The notes beneath the pieces are model-generated. The model did not search any database. It was not told the origin of the DNA and was given only the letters and a program-made list of their open reading frames with translations. The translations under genes and the position numbers were made by a program. Shown here in pieces: positions 7,945-16,401 of a stretch of DNA of 64,000 nucleotides (within the stretch, counting starts at the first letter, position 1; each line of letters opens with the position of its first letter). The stretch lies in assembly GCA_028868735.1 (NCBI GenBank), contig JAGWTW010000006.1, positions 1-64,000 of the forward strand, in the 5' to 3' direction. The DNA comes from Hyphomicrobiales bacterium (GTDB lineage Bacteria > Pseudomonadota > Alphaproteobacteria > Rhizobiales > Beijerinckiaceae).

Positions 7945-8517
7945 ATGCCTTTGCCTCCGCCCTCCGCCCGCCGACACATTCACAGCCGCAAGGTGCATTG
8001 CGAAGGATTTCTCCGTGAGGACGGGCTGTGGGAGGTCGAGGCTGCGCTCGTCGACCAGAAACCCTTCCCGCACAAGGATTGGGAGCGCGGCCCGCGGCAA
8101 CCGGAGGATCCGGTCCACAAGATGTCGATCCGCCTTACCGTCGACCGCAACCTCGTCATCGTCGGCGCGGTGGGCGCGATGGACGACGTGCCCTACGCGA
8201 CCTGCCAGGACGTGCCGCCTCGCATGGCCGCGCTCGTCGGCGTCAGGCTCGGCTCGGGCTGGCGCGAGGCGGTGCGCGAACGGATTGGCCGCCGCCAGAA
8301 CTGCACGCATATGTTCGAGCTGATCGGGCCGGCGATCACGACGCTCTACCAGTCGATGTCCTACCGCGAGCCGCCGGACGAGGGCGCGGCGCATGAGGCG
8401 AAGACGAATCCGCCGCGGCCTTATTTCCTGGACGGCTGCTATTCCTGGCGCATCGACGGCCCGGTCGTCGCCAAACATTTTCCGATGTTCGCAACAAAGG
8501 CGGAAGAAAAAGCCTGA
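7945..8517 (+). CDS. DUF2889 domain protein
   Basis: The protein has 190 residues and matches the DUF2889 pattern: an N-terminal RRHIHSRKVHCEGFLREDG, then WEVEAALVDQKPF, a VHKMSIRLTVD strand, CQDVPPRMAALVG, and RRQNCTHMFELIGP with a conserved Cys-x2-His. Function is unknown; the Cys and His residues could bind metal. There is no signal peptide. ATG at 7945 has AGGAGA just before it. It stands alone: the next gene is convergent, nine bases away. Confidence 0.85.
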   Translation: MPLPPPSARRHIHSRKVHCEGFLREDGLWEVEAALVDQKPFPHKDWERGPRQPEDPVHKMSIRLTVDRNLVIVGAVGAMDDVPYATCQDVPPRMAALVGVRLGSGWREAVRERIGRRQNCTHMFELIGPAITTLYQSMSYREPPDEGAAHEAKTNPPRPYFLDGCYSWRIDGPVVAKHFPMFATKAEEKA

Positions 8518-8526
8518 GCGGCGCGC

Positions 8527-9270
8527 CTATCTATTGTCGCCGCCGTCCACGCGCGCAATCGCGCCGGTGACGAAGCTCGACGCCGGGCTCGCAAGATAGA
8601 GCGCGGTCGTGACGATCTCGTCCGGCCGGCCCGGCCGGCCCGCGGCGTTGTTCGATTTCTGGCGCTGCTCCTCGGTCCAGGCCTTGGCGATGTCGGTGAG
8701 GAAGGGACCGGCGGAAATCGTGTTGACGCGCACCTTCGGCGCATATTCGTGCGCCATCGACACGGTCATGGCGTTGAGCGCGGCCTTGGCGCCGCTGTAG
8801 GGGATGACCTCTGGCAAAGGCTTCAAGGCGCCGGACGACGACGTGTTGAGAATGACGCCGCCCTCGCCGTCGTACATGCGCTTGGCGACGAGCGCGGCGA
8901 GATGGAACGGTCCCTTGAAGTTGAGATTGACGACGGCGTCGAACAGCGCTTCCGGCGTCTCGTGCGAGGGCTGTTTCGGACCCATGCCGGCGTTGTTGAC
9001 GAGAATGTCGATCCGTCCGAACGCGGCGTAGGCTTCATCCACCAGCCTGTCGATCTCGTTCCACCGGCCGAGATGCGCCGCCAATGCGAGCGCCTTACGC
9101 CCCATGGCGCGCACTTCCTTCGCCGCTTCCTCGCAGGCTTCGAGCTTGCGGCTGACGATGATCACGTCTGCGCCGCGCTCGGCGAAGGCGCGCACCATCT
9201 GCAGGCCGAGCCCGCGGCTGCCGCCGGTGATGAGAGCGACCTTTCCGGTGAAATCGAACAGTTTGTCCAT
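8527..9270 (-). CDS. short-chain dehydrogenase/reductase
   Basis: The classical SDR layout is complete in 247 residues: TGGSRGLGLQ (NAD(P) loop), NNAG, the catalytic Ser in LNTSSSGA, and YSGAK with catalytic Tyr and Lys, ending in TGAIARVDGG. The substrate is unknown; the thiolase upstream suggests acyl-CoA or hydroxy-acid chemistry. Start choice is open. ATG 9270 follows GGAAG, while ATG 9294 overlaps the stop of the preceding remnant (TAATG) and could be used by translational coupling, adding eight residues. Confidence 0.9.
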   Translation of the reverse strand: MDKLFDFTGKVALITGGSRGLGLQMVRAFAERGADVIIVSRKLEACEEAAKEVRAMGRKALALAAHLGRWNEIDRLVDEAYAAFGRIDILVNNAGMGPKQPSHETPEALFDAVVNLNFKGPFHLAALVAKRMYDGEGGVILNTSSSGALKPLPEVIPYSGAKAALNAMTVSMAHEYAPKVRVNTISAGPFLTDIAKAWTEEQRQKSNNAAGRPGRPDEIVTTALYLASPASSFVTGAIARVDGGDNR

Positions 9271-9293
9271 GGCGCTTCCAGTTTCGTTGTTCA

Positions 9294-9545
9294 TTACGGC
9301 GCGGGCTTCAGCGCGCCGAGCCTGGCGGCGTCGAACGCGCGCTGCAATGTCCCGTCTGCTTTTGCGCGCGTCAGAAAATCCGAGACGAAGGCGAGCGCGG
9401 CCGGCTTGTCTTTCTGGACTGCGATCGAAACATCGGTCGCCCGCAACGCGCCGCCGAGAATTCGAGAGCCCGGCAATTGCTTCTGCAGGGCCGGCAACGA
9501 GTCGTGCGTGAGAACGAAGGCCTGCGCGCGCCCGTCATGACGAGC
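9294..9545 (-). pseudogene. C-terminal remnant of an ABC solute-binding protein
   Basis: The minus frame encodes GRAQAFVLTHDSLPALQKQLPG up to a stop after about 80 residues. The order GRAxAF..., PGSRIL, ATDVSIAVQKDKPAALAFVS and a final helix matches the last lobe of periplasmic amino-acid-type binding proteins. The N-terminal two thirds are missing. A signal-peptide-like stretch just upstream (from 9583) is in another frame. It lies between the thiolase and the SDR on the same strand, as a deletion scar would. Confidence 0.55.
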
Positions 9546-9593
9546 GCGCCTGCAAACGTCGCCGCTGCGAGCGCGCTGCGCACAGCGCGCCCC

Positions 9594-10823
9594 TCACGCC
9601 CGTTCGAAAATCGCAGCGATGCCCTGACCGCCGCCGATGCACATGGTCTCGAGCCCGTACTTGCTCTTCCGGCGCTTCATCTCGTGCATGAGATTGGCCA
9701 GAATTCGTCCGCCCGTGGCGCCGATCGGATGGCCCAGCGAAATGCCGGAGCCGTTGACGTTCAGCTTTTCGTGTCGCTCGTCCTTCTCGCTCCAGCCCCA
9801 ACCCTTCAGCACGGCGAGCACCTGCGGCGCGAAAGCCTCGTTCAGTTCGACAAGGTCGATGTCGTCCCACTTGAAGCCGCCGCGCGCGAAAAGCCGTTCG
9901 ACCGCAGGCACCGGACCGATGCCCATCCGCGCGGGATCGCAGCCGGCCGCCGCCCAGCCGACGAACCAGCCCATCGGCTCGAAGCCGAGTTCAGCGAGCT
10001 TGTCTTCCGCGACGACAAGACAGGCGGCCGCGGCGTCGTTCTGCTGGCTCGCGTTGCCGGCCGTGACGACGCCGCCCTTTTCGATCGCGCGCAGCGCGCC
10101 GAGCGATTCCATCGTGGCGTCGGGCCGGTAGCCTTCGTCGTGGTTGAATATTTTCGGATCGCCCTTTCTCTGCGGCACGGCGACTTCGACGAGCTCGTCG
10201 GCGAACTTGCCGTCCTTCCAGGCCTGCGTCGCGCGCTGATGCGACCGCACCGCATAGGCGTCGCAGGCCTCGCGGCTGATCTGATAGTCGCGCGCGAGAT
10301 TCTCGGCGGTCTCGATCATGCCGGAGATGACGCCGAAGCGCGAAATCGGCTGGCTCATCACGCGGCCGCGCGTGAGACGGTCATGCAGCGTGACGGAGCC
10401 GGCGCGCGCGCCGTTGCGCATGTCGGTCGAATAATATTCGACATTGCTCATGCTCTCGACGCCGCCGGCGACGACGACGTCGGCCGTGCCGGTCTGCACC
10501 ATCATGGCGGCGTCGACGACGGCCTGAAGTCCCGAGCCGCAGCGGCGGTCGAGCTGATAGCCCGGAACGGAAATCGGCAGGTCGGCCGCGAGCGCCGACC
10601 AGCGCGCGATGCAGGGCGCCTCGCCGTTGCCGTAGCCCTGCGCGAAAACGACGTCGTCGATCTTTTCCGGATCGATCTTCGTGCGCCCGACCAGCGCCTT
10701 GATGATGACGGCGCCGAGATCGCCGGCCTGGACGCTGGCGAGCCCGCCCTGGAACTTGCCGATCGGCGTGCGAAGCGGCGAGACGATGGCTGCGCGACGC
10801 AGTCCGTTGGCTTTCGGGGCCAT
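9594..10823 (-). CDS. acetyl-CoA C-acetyltransferase / thiolase
   Basis: The 409-residue protein catalyses reversible Claisen condensation or thiolytic cleavage of acyl-CoA. The nucleophilic Cys is C95 in DRRCGSGLQ, the His motif is NEAFAP and then GHPIGATGGR, and the second Cys is C395 in CIGGGQG. Sequence alone does not separate a biosynthetic acetoacetyl-CoA thiolase from a degradative 3-ketoacyl-CoA thiolase. ATG at 10823 has GGGAG seven bases upstream. It may be co-transcribed with the SDR, with a binding-protein remnant in between. Confidence 0.93.
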   Translation of the reverse strand: MAPKANGLRRAAIVSPLRTPIGKFQGGLASVQAGDLGAVIIKALVGRTKIDPEKIDDVVFAQGYGNGEAPCIARWSALAADLPISVPGYQLDRRCGSGLQAVVDAAMMVQTGTADVVVAGGVESMSNVEYYSTDMRNGARAGSVTLHDRLTRGRVMSQPISRFGVISGMIETAENLARDYQISREACDAYAVRSHQRATQAWKDGKFADELVEVAVPQRKGDPKIFNHDEGYRPDATMESLGALRAIEKGGVVTAGNASQQNDAAAACLVVAEDKLAELGFEPMGWFVGWAAAGCDPARMGIGPVPAVERLFARGGFKWDDIDLVELNEAFAPQVLAVLKGWGWSEKDERHEKLNVNGSGISLGHPIGATGGRILANLMHEMKRRKSKYGLETMCIGGGQGIAAIFERA

Positions 10824-10991
10824 GATTTCACTCCCGGGTTGAATTGGCGGGCAAACTGACAGAGGCGCGCGGCGTCGACAAGTTCCTCGTCGCGATAGTC
10901 TGCGATTTTTGTCCGACAGCTTGGCAATCGCGCGCGCATGGGGTTTTCTTGCGCGCCCGCTCGCAAAGAGGCGGACCAAAGAGGAAACGTC

Positions 10992-12137
10992 ATGAAGCCG
11001 CAGCCGTTTCGCATAGCGGTACCCGACGAAACGCTCACCGATCTGCGCGCTCGCCTTTCGCGCGCGAGATGGCCGGACGAGGCGCCGGGCGCGCCGTGGA
11101 GCTACGGGACGAGCGTCGGATACATGAAGGAGCTCGTCGCCTACTGGCGCGACAGCTACGAGTGGCGCAGACACGAGGCGGCGATCAACACGCTCGATCA
11201 ATTCAAAGTCGAGATCGACGGGATCGGCGTGCATTTCATCCATGCGCAGGGCAAGGGGCCGAACCCGATGCCGCTCTTGCTCTCGCACGGCTGGCCGGGT
11301 TCGATCGTGGAGTTCCTCGAGATCATTCCGATGCTGACCGATCCCGCGCGGTTCGGCGGCGACCCGAAAGACGCGTTCACCGTCGTCGCGCCATCGCTGC
11401 CGGGTTACGGCTATTCGTTTGCGCCGGGTCAGAAGCGCGTCGGACTCGCCGGCATCGGCGACATCTTCCACACGTTGATGAAGGAGGTTCTCGGCTACCG
11501 CAAATTCGGCGCGCAGGGCGGCGATTGGGGCGCTTTCGTCACATCACGCATCGGGTCGGCCTATCCCGAGGATCTCACTGGCATCCACATAAATCTTCTG
11601 ACCGTGCCCCGCGAACGGCTCGACCTGTCGAATCCGACCGCGGAAGAAAAGCGCTATTTCGAAGAGCTGGCGCATTTCCTCAACGAGGAGACGGGCTACC
11701 AGTGGATTCAGGGCACGAAGCCGCAGACGCTCGCCTACGGCCTGACGGATTCGCCCGTCGGCCTTGCCGCGTGGATCGTCGAGAAGTTCCGCAGCTGGAG
11801 CGATTGCGGCGGCGATGTCGAGACGGCGATCTCGCGCGACGCCATGCTCACCAACATCATGATCTACTGGACGACCGGCGCGATAAATTCCTCGTTCTGG
11901 CCCTATTACGACCGTCGCCACGGGCCCTGGCCGTTCAAGCTCGACGAGAAGATACGCGCGCCGATGGGATACGCCGCATTCCCGCACGAAATCCTGAGGC
12001 CGCCGCGTTCGATCGCCGAGCGTCTCTACGACGTGCGGCGGTGGACGGCGATGGAGAAGGGCGGCCATTTCGCCGCGCTCGAACAGCCGAAGGCGCTTGC
12101 GCACGAGATCAGGGAATTCTTCCGGCCGCTGCGTTGA
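10992..12137 (+). CDS. epoxide hydrolase (EHN type, alpha/beta hydrolase)
   Basis: The 381-residue protein begins with the epoxide hydrolase N-terminal domain (FRIAVPDETLTDLRARLSRA) and continues into an alpha/beta hydrolase. HGWPG (99-103) forms the oxyanion hole, D178 in GGDWG is the predicted nucleophile, and H359 in GGHFAAL is the catalytic His. The family turns epoxides into vicinal diols with water; the physiological substrate is unknown. GAGG sits eight bases before the ATG. The thiolase is divergent, with about 170 bases shared between the two promoters. Confidence 0.92.
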   Translation: MKPQPFRIAVPDETLTDLRARLSRARWPDEAPGAPWSYGTSVGYMKELVAYWRDSYEWRRHEAAINTLDQFKVEIDGIGVHFIHAQGKGPNPMPLLLSHGWPGSIVEFLEIIPMLTDPARFGGDPKDAFTVVAPSLPGYGYSFAPGQKRVGLAGIGDIFHTLMKEVLGYRKFGAQGGDWGAFVTSRIGSAYPEDLTGIHINLLTVPRERLDLSNPTAEEKRYFEELAHFLNEETGYQWIQGTKPQTLAYGLTDSPVGLAAWIVEKFRSWSDCGGDVETAISRDAMLTNIMIYWTTGAINSSFWPYYDRRHGPWPFKLDEKIRAPMGYAAFPHEILRPPRSIAERLYDVRRWTAMEKGGHFAALEQPKALAHEIREFFRPLR

Positions 12138-12149
12138 ATGAACGCTATC

Positions 12150-12246
12150 GTGTCATGCCTGCCGGAGCGCAGCGCAGAGCCGGGAACCAGAAACCATAGG
12201 CGGTCGCCGGATCCCGGATCGGCCCTGCGGGCCGTTCGGGATGACG
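12150..12246. repeat. dispersed-type intergenic repeat with hairpin
   Basis: This stretch begins GTCATGCC and ends GGGATGAC, so the ends are near inverted copies, and it contains a strong hairpin (CCCGGATCGGCCC with GGGCCGTTCGGG, 12213-12240). Its composition and GTCATGCC/GATGAC ends resemble families of dispersed intergenic repeats in Hyphomicrobiales genomes. Only one copy occurs in this window, so repetition is inferred. Confidence 0.4.
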
Positions 12247-12277
12247 CGAACAGCAAGAGACGAAGACGAGGACAGGC

Positions 12278-13381
12278 ATGGGACCGTTGAAAGGCGTACG
12301 CGTCGTCGACATGAGCCAGGTGATTTCCGGGCCGTTCGCCGCCACATGGCTCGCCGACCAGGGCGCAGACGTCGTGAAGGTCGAGGACGTGAAGGGCGAT
12401 CCGGCGCGCACGATCGGTCCACGCAAGGACGACATGTCCGCCATGTTCTTTTCCGTCAACCGCGGCAAGCGCGGGCTGATCGCCGATCTGAAGAGCGACG
12501 AAGGCAAGGCGAAGGTGTGGGCGGAAATCGAACAGGCCGACGTGCTCGTGCAGAATTTCCGACCGGGCGTCGCCGACCGCCTCGGCTTCGGCTACGAGGC
12601 CGTTTCGGCGCGACGGCCGCAGATCGTCTATTGCTCGATCTCCGGTTTCGGTTCGAGCGGTCCGCGTTCGGAATTGCGCGCCTACGACGCGATCGTGCAG
12701 GCGGTGGCGGGATTCGCCGCCTGCCAGGCCGGCGCATCCGGCGAACCAGAACTCGTGCGTTCCTACGTCTGCGACAAGGTGACGGCGCTGACTGCGGCGC
12801 AGGCGATCACTGCGGCGTTGTTTGCGCGGGAGAGAAACGGCAAGGGACAGCATGTCGAGGTCGCCATGTTCGACACGGCGCTCGCCTTCATCTGGCCCGA
12901 GGGCATGTGGAACCATGCCTTCATGGACGAGCCGCCGCCGCCGTCGCCGGAAGTCTCGGCCGGTTACCGGCTTTGGCAGACGCGCGACGGCTACATGTCG
13001 ATCGGGGGCTTGCAGCAGGTCGAATTCCGGAACATGTGCCGCGCGCTGGGCGCCGACGGCCTCGCCGACGATCCGCGCTTCGCCAATGTCGCGCTGCGCA
13101 TGGCGAACCGCAACGTGCTGCGCGAGCTGCTGGAAGAGAAGGTCCGCGGCTGGGGGACCGCCGAACTCGATGCGCGGATGGCGGAAGAAGACGCGCCTGG
13201 CGCGCGCGTCAATTCGCGCGAGGCGCTCCTGAACGATCCGCAGGCGTTGCACAACGGATCCTATGTGGCGATCGACGCGGGCGACCTCGGCCATGTCCGC
13301 GGGCCGCGCCATCCTGCGCGGTTTTCGTCCACGCCGGTTTCGCCGCGGCCTCACCCTGCGCCGCGGCTGAAGAAGGGCTGA
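12278..13381 (+). CDS. CaiB/BaiF family (type III) CoA-transferase
   Basis: The 367-residue protein carries type III CoA-transferase signatures: PLKGVRVVDMSQVISGPFA at the start, GADVVKVE, NRGKRGLIADLKS, LVQNFRPG and YCSISGFG followed by AYDAIVQA. These enzymes move CoA between carboxylic acids through an acyl-aspartyl intermediate. Donor and acceptor cannot be read from sequence. The protein is a little shorter at the C-terminus than many relatives and ends in a Pro/Arg-rich tail. The upstream repeat separates it from the epoxide hydrolase. Confidence 0.92.
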   Translation: MGPLKGVRVVDMSQVISGPFAATWLADQGADVVKVEDVKGDPARTIGPRKDDMSAMFFSVNRGKRGLIADLKSDEGKAKVWAEIEQADVLVQNFRPGVADRLGFGYEAVSARRPQIVYCSISGFGSSGPRSELRAYDAIVQAVAGFAACQAGASGEPELVRSYVCDKVTALTAAQAITAALFARERNGKGQHVEVAMFDTALAFIWPEGMWNHAFMDEPPPPSPEVSAGYRLWQTRDGYMSIGGLQQVEFRNMCRALGADGLADDPRFANVALRMANRNVLRELLEEKVRGWGTAELDARMAEEDAPGARVNSREALLNDPQALHNGSYVAIDAGDLGHVRGPRHPARFSSTPVSPRPHPAPRLKKG

Positions 13382-13387
13382 GCGCGC

Positions 13388-13783
13388 TTATTTTTCGACT
13401 GGACCGCCGGCCGCGTTCCACGCGGAAAAGCCGCCGGCGATATGGCAGACATTGCGGTGGCCCATGTCCATCAGCGTCTTTGTCGCAAGCGTCGAACGAC
13501 CGCCGGACGCGCAATAGACGACGAGCCTCTTGCCGGAGGAAAGCTCCTTCTTGTGCATGGGGCTTTCGGGATCGGCGACGAATTCGAGCAGGCCGCGCGA
13601 GGCGTGCACGGCGCCGGGAACCTTGCCGGACTGCGCAAGCTCCATGCCGTCGCGGATGTCGACGAACTGGACATTGGGGTCGTTCACCAGTTTGAGCGCG
13701 TGCTGAACGTCGATCGTCTCGATCACGGCGTTGGCTTCCGCCAGCATCTGCTTGAAACCCTTGCGGCCGGACTGTTCGGTCAT
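13388..13783 (-). CDS. rhodanese-like domain protein
   Basis: This is a single rhodanese domain of 131 residues. FVDIRDGMELAQSGKVPGAVHA and VVYCASGGRS carry the fold and the active-site Cys; GGFSAWNAAGGPVE closes it. Such proteins carry persulfide sulfur on the Cys and pass it to acceptors such as cyanide or proteins. The active loop CASGGRS is of the single-domain type. It is convergent with the CoA-transferase, six bases away, and stands alone. Confidence 0.92.
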   Translation of the reverse strand: MTEQSGRKGFKQMLAEANAVIETIDVQHALKLVNDPNVQFVDIRDGMELAQSGKVPGAVHASRGLLEFVADPESPMHKKELSSGKRLVVYCASGGRSTLATKTLMDMGHRNVCHIAGGFSAWNAAGGPVEK

Positions 13784-13916
13784 GGCTTGCTCCCTGCAGC
13801 TGAGCCCCGCCTTCGCACGGGCCGCGCGCTAGAGCAAGCCGGACGTCGCCATTTGCCTGCCCGGCGCCCCGGGCCTATCGTTGCGGCCGCGCTTCGCTCA
13901 AGACGGGGACGGCGAA

Positions 13917-14180
13917 ATGAAAGTCACGGTCGATATAGATTGTACGCCGCTCGAGGCGCGCCAGTTCTTCGGTTTGCCCGACGTGCAGCCGATGCAGGCG
14001 GCGATGATGGATGCGCTGGAGAAGCGCATGATGAAGGAAATGGAGAATTATTCGCCCGAAAAGCTGTTCGAGGCGTGGATGCCCGTCATGTCCGCCAATC
14101 GCGACCTCTTCCGCAATTTCCTCGGCGCCTTCTCGCAGGGCGCGACGGAGAAGGGCCGCAGCGGCGACAAGGGCAAGTAA
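13917..14180 (+). CDS. DUF6489 family protein
   Basis: The 87-residue protein starts MKVTVDIDCTPLEARQFFGL, continues with DVQPMQAAMMDALEKRMMKE and ends in a short Phe-rich helix and a basic Gly/Lys tail. This matches a small alphaproteobacterial family (DUF6489) of unknown role; the N-terminal strand and long amphipathic helices suggest oligomerisation. It has no signal peptide. The stop codon lies inside the first unit of a 13-base tandem repeat that leads into the next gene, about 48 bases downstream. Confidence 0.8.
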   Translation: MKVTVDIDCTPLEARQFFGLPDVQPMQAAMMDALEKRMMKEMENYSPEKLFEAWMPVMSANRDLFRNFLGAFSQGATEKGRSGDKGK

Positions 14181-14209
14181 ATCGGGCAAGTAAATCGGGC
14201 AAGTCAGTC
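14171..14209. repeat. three tandem 13-base units
   Basis: GGGCAAGTAAATC occurs at 14171-14183 and 14184-14196, followed by a variant GGGCAAGTCAGTC at 14197-14209. The array includes the DUF6489 stop codon and ends just before the ribosome-binding site of the next gene, so copy-number change would alter only the spacer. It is probably a replication-slippage product. Confidence 0.85.
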
Positions 14210-14227
14210 GGGATAGGGGAAGCGCGC

Positions 14228-15217
14228 TTGAAAAGGGTCGACATTGCGGCGTGGGGCGCGCCGGAAGACGTTGCGCGCTGCATCGATGCGCCGGATCTGC
14301 CGCCGCCCGGCCCCGGCGAGGTTCTGTTCGACGTCGTCGCGTTTCCGATCAATCCGGCGGATCTCGCGTTCTGCCGCGGCCGCTATCGGTTGAAGCCGCC
14401 GTTGCCGGCGACGCCCGGCGCGGAATGCGTCGGACGCGTCAAGGCGGTCGGCGCCGGCGTGAAGCGAGTCGTCGCGGGCGATCTCGTCATCAACCTGCAA
14501 CGCGAGAACTGGGCGCAGCGCCGTCTCGTCAAAGAGGCCGACGTGATCCGCCTGCCGGCCGGCGTCGACCTGGGACAGGCGGCGATGATCCGCATCAATC
14601 CGCCGACCGCGACGCTTCTCCTGTCCGACATCGTCGATCTGAAGGCCGGCGACTGGATTGTGCAGAACGTCGCCAATTCCGCGGTCGGGCGGCTCGTGAT
14701 CGGCATAGCGAAGCGGCGCGGCCTGCGGACGATCAATGTGACGCGCCGGGACAACGTCTTTCCGGAATTGAAGGCGCTCGGCGCCGACGTGTGCCTGATC
14801 GATGGAGACGATCTCGCTGTGCGTGCGAAGCAGGCGACGGGCGGCGCGCCGATCCGGTTCGGCCTCGACGCGGTCGCAGGCGAGGCGACGGCGCGCATCG
14901 CGGCGTGCGTGGTCGACGACGGCGCCGTCTGCGTCTACGGTTCGATGTCGGGCGAGGATCCGCGCGTGCCGTCGTCCGATCTGGTCTACCGCGGCGTAAC
15001 GCTGAGCGGCTTCATGCTCGGACGGTTTCTCGCGCGCCGCGATGCGGAAGCGATCGAGCGCATCTATGCGCAACTCGTCGCCGACGTAATGTCCGGCGCG
15101 ATCCATGCGCCGGTCGGCGCGATCTATCCGATCGAGGAAATCGGCGAGGCTCTGCGGCATGCGCAGCGGGCAGGGCACGACGGCAAGATTCTCGTCGCGC
15201 CGAACGGCGACTTTTGA
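14228..15217 (+). CDS. MDR-family enoyl reductase-like oxidoreductase
   Basis: The 329-residue medium-chain dehydrogenase/reductase resembles mitochondrial-type 2-enoyl-thioester reductases. It has FPINPADLAFCRGRY, PGAECVGRVKAVG, then the substrate/NADP region INPPTATLLLSD and QNVANSAVGRLVI. There is no zinc-ligand Cys set. Likely reaction: NADPH-dependent reduction of an enoyl thioester or quinone. The TTG start at 14228 is chosen because AGGGGAAG precedes it at the right distance and the protein then begins at the first strand. It leads a four-gene run to 16785. Confidence 0.85.
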   Translation: MKRVDIAAWGAPEDVARCIDAPDLPPPGPGEVLFDVVAFPINPADLAFCRGRYRLKPPLPATPGAECVGRVKAVGAGVKRVVAGDLVINLQRENWAQRRLVKEADVIRLPAGVDLGQAAMIRINPPTATLLLSDIVDLKAGDWIVQNVANSAVGRLVIGIAKRRGLRTINVTRRDNVFPELKALGADVCLIDGDDLAVRAKQATGGAPIRFGLDAVAGEATARIAACVVDDGAVCVYGSMSGEDPRVPSSDLVYRGVTLSGFMLGRFLARRDAEAIERIYAQLVADVMSGAIHAPVGAIYPIEEIGEALRHAQRAGHDGKILVAPNGDF

Positions 15218-15224
15218 GACGCGG

Positions 15225-16055
15225 ATGATCCACTCGATTCGCCACCTGTCGCTCGTTACGGCGGATATCGACGTCGCCGCCGAGGACTATGCGCTTCTGC
15301 TCGGCCGCAAGGCCGACGGCGCAATCGAAGCGGACGGGACGCGCCAGGTCTGGTTCTCGACAGGCAATATCCGACTTGCGCTGATCGCGCCGACGGGCGC
15401 CGGCGCGCTTGCCGACGCGGCGCGCGCGCGGCTCGCCGCCAGGGGCGAAGGGCTATGGGAAATCGCATTCGCCGTCGACGATCTCGATGCGGCGAAACAT
15501 CTCTGCGCGCGTCGCGCGCTCGAACCAGGCGAGCAATGCGCAACGCCAATTTCAAAAGGCGGCGCGCGCTGCGAACTGCGCACACTGCGGATATCGCGCG
15601 ACGCGACGCACGGGCTCGACATCACGATCGTCGAGGCCTTGCGCGACTACGGGCCGCCCGCAGCGATCGCGAGCGTGTCCGCGCTCGACCACATCGTCAT
15701 CAGAACGCCGAATCCCAATCGCGCCGTCGAAATATACGGCGGGCGCTTCGGACTCGACCTTCGTCTCGACCGCGCCAATCCCGCCTGGGGCGCGCGCCAG
15801 CTTTTCTTTCGCTGCGGCGATCTGGTGTTCGAGGTCGTGCACCCCCTGAGGGAGGGCGTCGGCGACGGTCCCGATCTGCACGGCGGCCTGTCGTGGCGCA
15901 CGGACGACATCGCGGCGGCGCGGGCTCGTCTGACCGGCGCCGGATTCAACCTGTCGGAGGTGCGTCAGGGACGCAAGCCCGGCTCGCAGGTCTGCACCGT
16001 ACGCGATCGCAACCATGGCGTTCCGACGATCCTGTTCGGTTCGTCGCCGCGTTGA
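15225..16055 (+). CDS. VOC/glyoxalase-like two-domain protein
   Basis: The 276-residue protein has two vicinal-oxygen-chelate modules: IRHLSLVTADIDVAAEDYALLLG near the N-terminus and LDHIVIRTPNPNRAVEIYGGRFGL from about residue 155. The first His of each module is visible, but the other metal ligands are not fully clear, so metal-dependent activity is unproven. Members include ring-cleavage dioxygenases, glyoxalases and lyases. It starts seven bases after the MDR stop and the NIPSNAP gene follows by ten bases, which fits one operon. Confidence 0.82.
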   Translation: MIHSIRHLSLVTADIDVAAEDYALLLGRKADGAIEADGTRQVWFSTGNIRLALIAPTGAGALADAARARLAARGEGLWEIAFAVDDLDAAKHLCARRALEPGEQCATPISKGGARCELRTLRISRDATHGLDITIVEALRDYGPPAAIASVSALDHIVIRTPNPNRAVEIYGGRFGLDLRLDRANPAWGARQLFFRCGDLVFEVVHPLREGVGDGPDLHGGLSWRTDDIAAARARLTGAGFNLSEVRQGRKPGSQVCTVRDRNHGVPTILFGSSPR

Positions 16056-16065
16056 AGGAGAAGTC

Positions 16066-16392
16066 ATGATCTACGAAATGCGCGACTATCGGTGTCTGCC
16101 AGGCAGGCTGCCGGCGCTCCTGAAGCGCTTCGAGACGGTCACGCTCGATCTGTGGAAGCGGCATGGGATCGAGCCCGCGGGTTTCTGGACCGTCGAAGTC
16201 GGAGGCTCCAATCTGCAGCTCGTCTACATGCTGCGCTGGAGCTCGATGGCGGAACGCGAGGCCAAATGGACGGCCTTCGCGAGCGATCCGGAATGGATCG
16301 CCGCGCGCGCCGAGAGCGAAAAGGACGGCCCGATCCTCGCCAATATCGTCAACTCGTTTTTGAAGCCGACGTCGTTCTCGACGGTGAAGTAG
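16066..16392 (+). CDS. NIPSNAP family protein
   Basis: The 108-residue protein opens with MIYEMRDYRCLPGRLPALLKRF and continues with FWTVEVGGSNLQLVYMLRWSS, the dimeric alpha/beta-barrel pattern of NIPSNAP proteins. Bacterial members often sit in catabolic operons but few have an assigned reaction. AAGGAG lies directly upstream. It is between the VOC gene and the CHMI-like gene, with nine bases to the latter. Confidence 0.88.
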   Translation: MIYEMRDYRCLPGRLPALLKRFETVTLDLWKRHGIEPAGFWTVEVGGSNLQLVYMLRWSSMAEREAKWTAFASDPEWIAARAESEKDGPILANIVNSFLKPTSFSTVK

Positions 16393-16401
16393 GAGAACGG
16401 G

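Noticed and set aside
7566-7979. Minus-strand 137-codon frame in the porin/DUF2889 spacer
   Set aside because: No ribosome-binding site or domain. It overlaps the DUF2889 start and its composition is unlike nearby genes; treated as intergenic.
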